Of a stretch of 64,000 nt of DNA, positions 12,994 to 21,120 are shown in pieces (the stretch's first letter is position 1; every line of letters begins with the position of its first letter). The notes below the pieces were generated by a model. The model was not told the origin of the DNA. It did not search any database and worked only from the letters and a program-made list of their open reading frames with translations. The stretch is from the NCBI GenBank assembly GCA_038501195.1, contig JBBPUQ010000009.1:3934862-3998861 (forward strand). The letters run 5' to 3'. This DNA is from Nemania diffusa. Taxonomy: Eukaryota > Ascomycota > Sordariomycetes > Xylariales > Xylariaceae. A program made the translations under genes and the position numbers.

Positions 12994-14308
12994 TCAAAGT
13001 ATTGTTTTACCTGTGGGGAGCGCTGCCTCAGGTTCGATAGGCTCTGTTGCTATCTGCTTCTGTTCAAGCGGTACGCTATCCTCTGTGGTTCTTTGCTGGT
13101 GCTGCGGTTCGTAGTCTTCATCCTCATCGTTTCCTACTATAAATGTGTCTGCGCTCGTCTGTTTCTCATTGCTTATCGTAGTTGTAGAAATAGAGTCCTC
13201 GATATGACTCGGGTATTCGGTATGTAAAAACGGTGAGGCTGCTCTGCTAGCTACGTTTTGACTGGTGGCGTTACTGAAAATAGCTAGAAAAACGCACGTG
13301 CGAACGAAAAATGACGTAACAGCCCGGAATGGCGATCGGCCAAGGTAGCAAAGGCCCGAATAAGCGCCTCGTCAGGCTCTTCAATTACCGACTTCACAAG
13401 TCTTGTTCGGCGTATTTTCTTAGGTCGTTCCGTGTCTCTATATTCTCGCATCGCAAATAGCCATATTATCCTCCGCCCTAGTTCGAATTGGGCATCCGGA
13501 GTCGCCTACCTAATAGAAAAAGTGCCATCAGGACTTTCGATACTATATTCACCTCCATTTTTTCCCCCGGGTTAAAATGAAGCCTTTAAGCAGCTAGTAA
13601 TAGTTGTTCTTTCCTTGCCCGTAGGCATGCCTAGGACACATCGAATACTGTTTGCGCACGCATGCAGATACCTAAGGTCCTTAAAAAGTGTATGGAAAGA
13701 AGGGACTAGATAATTGATCGACATCAGCTTGGTCTGAATCGACTCGCGTTCTTGCGCGCTGAAGTTTTGAAAAGTCAGATCTTTCGAAAGTAGTCCTTGA
13801 AGCTTTCGTCTGTCAACACTTGAATATTGTGGGCAGGTTGAGTCCAGGGCCTGAACGGTTTCGGTATCGACCTTCTGCATCGCGGAAACATCTCCATGTA
13901 AGAGGCTGTTCCAGAAGCGGAAGACATGATTTAAGTAGCCCAGGAACTCCTTTTTCTTGTGGTAAGCACAATATCTGTCATCAGTGTTTCTCAGCTTACC
14001 TCGTCACATTTTGCACTGATCATTTGGTTGACTGTGGTTAACAACATTCCACGCCAGAGTCCAGGTGATGAAAAAGGATTTCGGCTCTGCCAATTCACTC
14101 AGTAGGCCAGTATTTCAACAGCAGAGATATCCAAAAGGTCATCAAACGCCTCTCGCAATAAGTTATGCTTGATTAGCTGCCTAATGCCTCTCTTTCTAGA
14201 CTCTGTTAATTGAGACATGTACCGATCGGCAACATCGGTTTTTCCCTCTTTTTGGTATAATCGGACCTTCCGGTATGCTTCTCCATCATTGATGCCCTGG
14301 TCTGCCAT
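12994..14308 (-). pseudogene. broken DUF3723 family gene
   Basis: Read from an ATG at 14308, the N-terminal part includes EAYRKVRLYQKEGKT and LIKHNLLREAFDDLLDI, then PGLWRGM about 20 codons later. A frame change near 13990 leads into FLGYLNHVFRFWNSLLHGD, VDTETVQALDSTCPQ, LVPSFHTLFKDLRYLH and CVLGMPTGKERTTI. The same frame continues past an in-frame TAA (13572-13574) and TAG (13506-13508) with QFELGRRIIWLFAMREYRD and RTRLVKSVIEEPDEALIRA, and ends at a TAG (13284-13286). A shifted frame then gives an acidic linker (NDEDEDYEPQHQQRT) to a TGA at 12994-12996. The order of conserved blocks matches DUF3723 proteins as I remember them. The C-terminal part is missing at the AT border. A stop also interrupts the frame near 14099-14101. 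The molecular function of the family is unknown; it is a common accessory gene in Starship elements. Confidence 0.75.
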
Positions 14309-15066
14309 GTATACACGCTTTCTACCGTTTTCTGAGTGCAGCTGTTAACCTTTGTTCCACCTATGTCAAAGAGCTCGATTTACGTTACGTACATATGTAT
14401 TAACTGGTATCTCGCCTTAGCGGCCACCGCCAGAAATAGCCACGATACTTCGTACTAACGCCATTTCTATGAAATTCTAGCTCTAAAAGGGCATCCATCA
14501 ACATAGACAGCAGAAATAGGACTTGAGCGCCAGAAACAAACCGGGCACCCGCAAGCCATTTGTGGACATGCATAAGTCTGTATATTATTATGAACCAAGC
14601 CTCCGATCAATGTGAGCGGAGGATTAGCATTTATATAGATAAAACATTATACTGTAAGCTAACCGCAGGCGTCCCGGACAGTGCCCTCACGGGCCACCTC
14701 ACCACGCCACTTTTACGCGACACGGCGTATTTAAGCTCCGGAGCCAGCAAAGTTGAGACCAAACGGTTTAAGATTTATTGAGGAAAACTAGGGTGCTCAA
14801 GGACGAAGTTATGTGGCTACGCGAGAGCCTAGAAATTCGCACCGCAGGGCCTGATCTGCTGTGTCCAAACTGTACGTCTCCCTAAAACTGGTTCAAACCT
14901 TTGGGTTACATTAATGTATCCCCCAAATTGTGTATCTAATCAAACAACATTACATGACTCAATAGATCGGTCATTTAATTCCGCTCCTCCAAGACCCTAT
15001 TCTATGTATTACTGTGTGTCCTATGTGCTCTCCACAACCAATATAATATGCCAGTAAATCTTGTCC
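14309..15066. other. intergenic region downstream of the terpene synthase
   Basis: Balanced composition. A 73-codon plus-strand frame (14560-14781) has no recognisable motif or splice context, and I do not support it. The part nearest 15066 must hold the 3' untranslated region and polyadenylation site of the terpene synthase, but no unambiguous signal stands out. Confidence 0.4.
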
Positions 15067-17641
15067 TTAAGCTTCCATCTCTAAACGCTTCAGGGCCAGT
15101 CTCAGAAGCCAATTCCTCTCGCCCACCTTATCTTCATATACGGTCAGTGTCTCGGATACGGCGTTTTGTAGACCGATAGCCGTCTTCTTCGCAAACTCAA
15201 GTCCTCCGGAGGCTTTGATTGCGTCTACGGCGAGCTTCCTAACATCTGGAGAGAGATCGCAACATGTTTTCCGCTGTTGCAGAATGCTGAGAAGTCTCGC
15301 ACGATGTGCTGACTCGGATCGAAGAGCGTAGATGAGGGGCAGAGATATTTTGCCCTCACCAATGTCATCCGCGAATCCCTTCTCCTGGGTGTACTGTGTC
15401 AAGAATAAGATTAGGAGGCTGCAAACGATGCCCTACTTATAGGGTAAGAGAGGGTAGCGTACCTGCTGACAACTCAAGTTTTTAAAATCGTCGCGTGCTT
15501 GAAAGAAACGACCCGTAAGCTTCATCAAGAGATTCGCGTCTAGCTCTTTGTGCCTAGTAGCTTCGGAACGCATCAATTCAGCAAGAAGCATGAAGAGACT
15601 GCCAGTCTCTGTATCAATAGTTTTAGCATCAATTATGATCAAGGTGAAGAGTGGGGTGACTTGCTGCCGTCGACCATGGTGAAGTACTCCTCTTCACTAG
15701 GTGTTGCAGTATGATGGGTCCAATAGAGATCTAACCCCTGACCGATATGTCCATCTATGATTCGCTCTATAATGATGCTTGTAGCCATAGGGGACAGTTC
15801 CTCTGCTGCCTTCAAAGCTTTGAAGAGCAGAAGGTTCGCCGAATTGATAGTTTGATTGACACCAAAGACAACATGGGCTGCGGGGAACCCACGTCTCATT
15901 GATGAGTTGTCCTGAATATCATCCAGCCTGTGATGAAAGTCAGCCAATATCCATTTCCGCCGGTAAATTCAAGCACATACATCAACGACGAACTGTGGAG
16001 AAGGCCGACGACGTTTCGAATGACTGTCAGTGAGTTTTCTGGAACATTGTACCAAGTCTCCAGCCCATCTATTACAGCATTTCTCACTCCTTTTGATGGC
16101 ATCGTCTCAAGATACTTATAGGGCTCAAGGATCGTCTAGCTCACTGTTAGCTCCACCACAATGTCTGTTAGCTTGTCGATTTACTTACATCTTCATATTG
16201 GTGAAGTTGCCATATATTGGGCTTCACCGTGGTCTTCTTGAATGGTGAGTTTTCGCGACGAGTCGGCTGGAAATTTGGTTGCTCTTTATAATCGAGGTCC
16301 AAATATTTGCGATCTCTTAGTATAACGTCGATCTTGTTGCTAATATTCACGGCGTTTTCAGAAATCGGGCAGCCAAGACTATCGCTGATGCCAGATCGTG
16401 AAGAACTGGAGCACTCGCGTCGCAAAGCTGGATATGCATCCTCAGCACCTGACTGATAGCGAGCAGTCGTCATACTCCAGGCGAAATTTCCTGCAGTCAC
16501 AAGATCGAGTAACACCATCCACTGGGATGTCTTTTCTGTAGCAGCTCCGGAAGCCACAAAGTCATCTTTCGCCTTAATATAAAGATCTTCGCGGGCTATT
16601 ATCTCTTTCCGGAGCATCTTCTTAGCCTCGGGAGCGTCGATGGAATGCCATCTCATGAAGAGAAAAATGGCATTTGCTATGACACCCTTCCCCCCATTAG
16701 ATTGATGATTCTCCCACTCTTTCTCCCATGAGAAATAATCATTCACCAGGACCCATGCGTCATATGCCGCCGAAGTAATAGCAGATGTCTTCTCGATTTC
16801 ATCGTCATCGAGGTGGAAATCCATCGAGAAGCATAAAAGACTCATAGTCCAACTGAGAAGAAAGGTTAGTAGCCAGATACCATTGCAATTCAAGAGGTCG
16901 CAAAAGGTAACCTACGGACATCCTGCATCCACGACACGGAACTTGAGGTAGTCCTTCAGGACACTGAACTTCATGTCTCTGATCTGAACAAAGACGTCGG
17001 ACATCTCCTTCCAAAGGCGGAGGGACTCTTGTGCTCTCTCCTTATCAACGTCCATGAGTTCCATGACCATCTTCGCTTGCAACTGTCGTCTTTTCACATG
17101 ATCCTTCGATCCTGCAGCGCCCTTTTTATCTATAGTCAGGCCTTCCATGAGCTGTTGATTCGTCTCCGCTAGCTGTGACGTCAAGTTAGTTTAGTTGTTG
17201 AGCTGGGCCAAGTGTGCTTGCCTTAGATTCATCTTTGCTGGCAGAATACTCGATCACTTTTCCAGTTAAAAGTCAGCCAGGACAACACCAGCAAACTTTT
17301 CAAAAGCTCTTACCATCATCATGAATGTAGGCGTACTCAACCATGTACGTTGTTAACGCAAGGCGGTCGGTTAGGGCCTCACAGGCACAGAGGGCAGTGA
17401 AGTTGCCGACGACGGGATTGATACATCCTACGGCATAACTAGAGACGTCTTTATTGCGGTTTGCATCAGCCCGAGCGTCGTGACTTGATTGCAAAAAGTC
17501 AACCTGGCACTGCCATGCGCCTGCATCAGCGAGACGCACATCGCGGTGGATACGTGGGGTGAATCGACAGAAGTAATCTTCTCCCTCGTAAACCTGCCGT
17601 GGAAGTGGAAGGGAATTGCGAATGAATGAGGCACCCTTCAT
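15067..17641 (-). CDS. bifunctional prenyltransferase/terpene synthase (di- or sesterterpene synthase)
   Basis: Chimeric class I enzyme of the ophiobolin F/fusicoccadiene synthase family. The C-terminal half condenses isopentenyl and allylic diphosphates to a C20 or C25 chain; the N-terminal half cyclises it. Exons on the minus strand: 17314-17641 (or -17815), 17222-17256, 16916-17172, 16189-16852, 15981-16135, 15665-15927, 15463-15608, 15067-15393, with all phases consistent and no internal stop. In 782-residue numbering from 17815: cyclase DDxxE in YIHDDVIEY (D166, D167), NSE motif NDYFSWEKE (N302/S306/E310), prenyltransferase DDxxD in [13 protein letters not shown] (540-544), second aspartate motif ARDDFKN (665-669), and [11 protein letters not shown] prefer Met59 at 17641 (724 aa), because family proteins begin close to the [18 protein letters not shown] block. 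The longer form adds a hydrophobic leader (VFCVIICGAIALNLYLA) unusual for the family. All motifs are present, so it is probably active. The product cannot be told from motifs. No tailoring gene adjoins it. Confidence 0.93.
15609..15664 (-). other. GC-AG intron (intron 6 of the terpene synthase)
   Basis: The 56-bp intron starts GCAAGT and ends ACAG. Only this choice joins MVDG to KTGSLFMLL in frame, matching the family's MVD-x-KTGxLFxxL motif. A GT donor at the preceding GTCGAC would break the frame. Confidence 0.8.
17173..17221 (-). other. GC-AG intron (intron 2 of the terpene synthase)
   Basis: The 49-bp intron starts GCAAGC after AAG and ends CACAG, with a CTAAC branch-point-like motif. 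It joins [10 protein letters not shown] to [11 protein letters not shown] in frame. No GT donor nearby keeps the frame and the conserved spacing. Confidence 0.75.
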
Positions 17642-17663
17642 GACTGGAATATTGGTGGTGCGT

Positions 17664-17671
17664 GTTATATA
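17664..17671 (-). promoter_or_regulatory. TATA-like box upstream of the preferred terpene synthase start
   Basis: On the minus strand TATATAAC lies about 23 bases upstream of the ATG at 17641. It sits inside the frame of the longer gene model. If used it would favour transcripts lacking the 17815 ATG, though the gap to 17641 leaves very little room for a 5' leader. Confidence 0.3.
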
Positions 17672-17871
17672 GAGGAATGCAGAACCGGAAGCGAGAGGAA
17701 CGTCTTTCGGAGTGAAAAGGCGAAGTTTGCTAGGAGCCAAGTAAAGGTTAAGCGCGATCGCTCCACAAATAATAACACAAAATACTTCTTTTGAAAATCG
17801 TAATTCAGAAACCATGAGCGAGAATGAGCTAATAAGGGGAATAAGAGGGGATGATGATTCGGGGGAAAGTA

Positions 17872-17876
17872 ATTGG
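17872..17876 (-). promoter_or_regulatory. CCAAT box candidate
   Basis: CCAAT on the minus strand, about 57 bases upstream of the ATG at 17815 and about 230 upstream of that at 17641. A short motif; support is positional only. Confidence 0.25.
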
Positions 17877-18411
17877 CATTATCAAGTGCCACGACAAAGC
17901 CTGAGAAGGAAAGCACCCCAGAGCATAGCGTTGGGACCTCAGCCTTCTATACCATTGATGTTGAGAAACACGGTACTCGTTTCCTACTATTACTAAATCC
18001 AGCACATCGCTACCGCATTAAGCCAGCCAGTCACTCAATTTCCGACGAGGCTTAGAATATCCAGACCTGTCTCCCACATGTTTGGATGTGATGAAGTTTG
18101 GTGGCGCTTGGCAGATTTCATCGATGAAGCAAGAAATCATCGCCCCTCGAAGTGCGTGGCGACACTATGGCAGGCGCCATTCACAATGTGTCATGTTCCA
18201 GCTAAGCACCGGATCCCGTTTAGATAGAGGAGGCTGAAGATCTCAACACCATCCAGGACACTGTGCCTGCCCTTGGATACAGCTACGAGACAGACTATCC
18301 ATGTTGTAGAACACTTTTGATTCATTACTTTTCACATTTCAGCTTTCCACAATACTAAACATTGAAAATTGATTCATTCTGGATCAACATCAAACACGCC
18401 TCTAATTGAAT
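17877..18411. other. intergenic region with coding-like remnants
   Basis: No intact gene. On the plus strand, short protein-like frames follow one another between about 18060 and 18350: MFGCDEVWWRLADFIDEARN, then, after a frame change, EEAEDLNTIQDTVPALGYSY. They have no start, no clear splice sites and no family I recognise. They may be traces of a decayed gene or chance. Confidence 0.25.
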
Positions 18412-18711
18412 CTAGCCACTCGGTATAACATCGATCATGCAGGTCATAGAAATTGTAAGGTTGTAGAGTACTGGGTGCAGCATGAGCATTTGCATGTAGC
18501 AATCCATAAATTCGGACTTCCGATGAGCTCCCTGCCCTAGCAAATCGGCAACTAGAGTGGTGCTTAGCATGGCTGCGCTAATGAAATTGCGTAGAAAGGA
18601 GTGCAAATCAATGTCGTCGATCCCACGAGATCTTTCAAATTCATGTACCATTCTGAGTGGTCCACAACAGGAACTGGGGGAGCGAAAGGTCCGGAGGTCG
18701 TTTCTAGTCAT
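18412..18711 (-). CDS. small hypothetical protein, 99 aa
   Basis: Open from an ATG at 18709-18711 to TAG at 18412-18414, no intron needed. Contains a hydrophobic/amphipathic middle (LHSFLRNFISAAMLSTTLVA) and a Met/Leu-rich end (MQMLMLHPVLYNLT), five Cys, no signal peptide and no motif I recognise. A TATATA run lies roughly 100 bases upstream on its strand. It shares strand with its neighbours and lies between the terpene synthase and the 258-residue gene. It could equally be a chance frame or the last exon of a decayed gene. Confidence 0.3.
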   Translation of the reverse strand: MTRNDLRTFRSPSSCCGPLRMVHEFERSRGIDDIDLHSFLRNFISAAMLSTTLVADLLGQGAHRKSEFMDCYMQMLMLHPVLYNLTISMTCMIDVIPSG

Positions 18712-18900
18712 TCTTCCAGAGCAATAATCAAAGCGTGATTGAAAAGGGTTATATGGTTTTAGGTAGCAGAGAGAAGCTAACTACCGAAGTCATAGAAGCA
18801 ACAGAATATATAGTTAGATAGTGCTACAGCTTACGATAGAGAATGAAAATACGTTAATGACTGCTACACGGAAACTACTGACTCTAAAGTATCTTTGGAT

Positions 18901-19743
18901 TCAAAATAAACCCCCAGCGAGTGGCATCATCCGGGTTTTAGGCAAACTTGACACCTCTTTCTCAGTCGTAGTATTCCTTTGCTTGTCCCTTACTTCGTCA
19001 TGGGCACGATTCATGATAGCTGCGGATACAGACCCGACGAGATCCTCTACTTGCGTAACTTTGCTGAGATTTACTCCTTTGGCCCTGTCTCCCGAGGCGG
19101 AGGGAACAGCACTAAACGCCTTCATCGCGGCTTCTTTATTGACTAGAGGGGCCGGCCCTTCCCCCGTTGTGCTGCTGGCACTCAATGGAATAATACCCCC
19201 GGCGGCGGAAGAAACCAGTCTTGCAGGCCCAGTTCCTACTGCGTCCGCCGTTCCAGTCGGAAGCAGTTCAAAGAAGGCTTCGTTCGCCGCGTTCCGAATT
19301 CTCTCTTTTTCGGAAAATGGTAAAGCACCTGACATTGCCACAGCAGCATCTTCGACAAAACCTCCCATCGCATCCTCGGCGTGCAGCAAAGCTACTCCCT
19401 TGCTTTCCATTTCTCGAATCACTGCCATGGAGACTTGTGCCGCTTGAACGCCGACCAAGACCGGCCCTGGGATTGTAACTCGTCAGCTCTGTCTCAGCGG
19501 TATTCTTATCAGCTTGACGGCGTCAGACTCACCGACGACAGGGATTCTAGTGATTTCTATGTCCTTCAATAAGGGAACCTTCTTAATGACAAACCCAACC
19601 GTATCCGCAACGCTAATGAGAGGAATAATGACAGACGGTGGGGTCCTCATTAGCGTAGCCTCGACAACGCCAGAGGTGGTATTGGGAACGCCGAGTTGAT
19701 AACAACCTTCGTTCACCAAATATCGGACTGTACGGCAAACCAT
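18901..19743 (-). CDS. unrecognised Ala/Val-rich protein, 258 aa, two exons
   Basis: Exon 1 is 19533-19743 and exon 2 is 18901-19466, split by a 66-bp intron with canonical GTGAGT donor and CCCAG acceptor. The joined frame reads smoothly across the junction (ITRIPVVG-PVLVGVQAAQVSM) and both exons are open, which supports a real gene. Two hydrophobic stretches lie in the first third (SVIIPLISVADTVGFVI and the segment just after the splice). The rest is acidic, Ala-rich and probably helical (HAEDAMGGFVEDAAVAMSGA). There is no Trp, no N-terminal signal peptide and no motif I know. A CTTCTAG acceptor-like sequence just before the ATG hints at an intron in the 5' leader. The long plus-strand frame at 18821-19447 is its antisense shadow. 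Confidence 0.6.
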
Positions 19744-20101
19744 TTTGAAAACCTAGAAGGGAAGACAGGTCGTCAGAGAGGGCAAGGCCTATGGCGTAGT
19801 ATGAGTGTGTCTGCTGGAAAGTAGAAACACTATCAGAAGGGGAAGATTGACACAAGGCGGGGGTGGGAACGATACTAGAGAAATCATCGGTGGGGTATGA
19901 ACAGCAAACACATAACTACAAATTTCCTCTTAAGCACCAATGCTATAACCGCTATATATTCTACTATATGAATTAAAGCCTATCCAGAGTCAAGAGCTAT
20001 ACTTAATGGGGCGATGTTCTACCTTGCTTACTTACAACAGCTAGACCAAGAACCAAGATAAGCATATTGTGAGGCTGGATATTTGTGTGGATGTAACGTA
20101 C
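19744..20101. other. 5' flank of the 258-residue gene
   Basis: On the minus strand, TCTTCCCTTCTAG abuts GTTTTCAAAATGG, a good acceptor for an intron in the leader. A frame at 19613-19855 that reads through it is not supported. A TATATAGCGG-type sequence lies about 200 bases upstream of the ATG. Nothing else stands out. Confidence 0.3.
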
Positions 20102-20212
20102 CTGTATAATTAGTGTATCACGATGGCTGTCCGAAGCTGCGTTCCACCACTCATGTTGTCTCACCCCTTTCTGCAACGGTCCGAAGGCACGATTCAGTGA
20201 CACAAATTTTTG
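20102..20212 (-). CDS. exon-like segment of an unrecognised gene
   Basis: A 111-bp block of exactly 37 codons lies between a strong acceptor (TTGTTTCACAG) and a strong donor (GTACGT) on the minus strand. It encodes a non-repetitive segment (SLNRAFGPLQKGVRQHEWW, then NAASDSHRDTLIIQ). Splice signals on both sides of a phase-0 frame argue for a true internal exon. I cannot connect it with confidence to neighbouring exons and do not recognise the protein. About 50 bases downstream lies a possible 5-base micro-exon (TCTAG, CTGTT, GTAAGT), which is speculative. Confidence 0.35.
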
Positions 20213-20732
20213 CTGTGAAACAATACACGGCTAGTTAGTGGCACTGCCTAGACATCCTATAGTGTTCCGAAGATTTCTTTTGTCTAATGATACTCGGAAC
20301 CGAATCAATCCCCACGAATATGTTGCTGGGAATTTGAAGCAATGCATCTATTTAAAAGTTGAAATGATCACCCTATCATCCGGCATTAGCGCGCTCTTCC
20401 CGCTTGCGGCTAACTAGTCGAGCGGAAGTCTATTCGTAGCTACGGGAAAGTCAATCCCTGTACTCTGTATTTAGCTCGTTATTAGCAAGCATCCTTATAA
20501 GATATCGAAAATATCGTGTTAGATCTCCTTTTCATCGGTCAGACTAATACGACAGCTAACTATAAAAAGCTGACTTGCAGAAATGAAAAGAAAGCGTTTT
20601 CCACTGATGGCCAAATCTCTCGTAGCTAAAGCTAAACCAATACGATCGAGTCCTCGAGTTTGAGTCTCAGTAATGGAAAGCCACGAAGCGTGTCCGTGTT
20701 CGCACTGTCTCGACGGAACAGCTTTAATTGGC
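20213..20732. other. island DNA without a supported gene
   Basis: Balanced composition. The minus-strand frame at 20519-20752 has no motif or splice context. It may hold introns or leader of a gene that includes 20102-20212, but nothing decides this. Confidence 0.3.
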
Positions 20733-20921
20733 CTAGGCATGCACGAGTCCAATGTCTAGTGTCAGTTTTGTGTATAAAGCTTGGGCAATCTTAGTTTCTT
20801 CACTATTCATGTGGATGTAGATCACATTGTGGAGCTGTTGGTGATCTTCAGTTTCAAAGCTATTTGATTCGACAGACGCGGCAAGACTGGACATGAGTTC
20901 ATTAGCAGCCACACACGTCAT
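20733..20921 (-). CDS. possible exon or small ORF, unrecognised
   Basis: Open from ATG 20919-20921 to a TAG at 20755-20757 or thereabouts; includes MTCVAANELMSSLAASVESN and NVIYIHMNSEETKIAQALYT. The frame stays open upstream of the ATG (KTYVEID), so it might be part of a larger exon. The composition resembles real protein, but I see no family, no clear splice site and no link to the next exon-like block. Confidence 0.22.
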   Translation of the reverse strand: MTCVAANELMSSLAASVESNSFETEDHQQLHNVIYIHMNSEETKIAQALYTKLTLDIGLVHA

Positions 20922-21120
20922 ATCGATCTCAACATACGTTTTTCATTGTATCACTTCCCAGTCATTAGCACCCATGGGCAAGGAGAGTATAAGAGAGTAT
21001 TATTCTCATTTTCATGTTATAAAGCTGTATGAAATAACGACCCCTTTTACAAGCCACACCCTCCTGGGCCACCTAGGTTAAAAACTAGTGCTTTCATTTT
21101 TAACGAAGGAGGAACGACTG

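Noticed and set aside
14560..14781. 73-codon plus-strand frame in the island
   Set aside because: No motif, no splice context, unremarkable start; a chance frame of this length is expected.
16168..16893. 241-codon minus-strand frame as a separate gene
   Set aside because: It is exon 4 of the terpene synthase read into introns at both ends. The GTAAGT donor at 16188 and the acceptor before 16852 define the real exon.
18821..19447. 208-codon plus-strand open frame
   Set aside because: It lies antisense to the two-exon minus-strand gene (18901-19743), whose canonical intron and smooth junction are better evidence. Its Ser/Ala/Pro/Leu-rich composition fits an antisense shadow.
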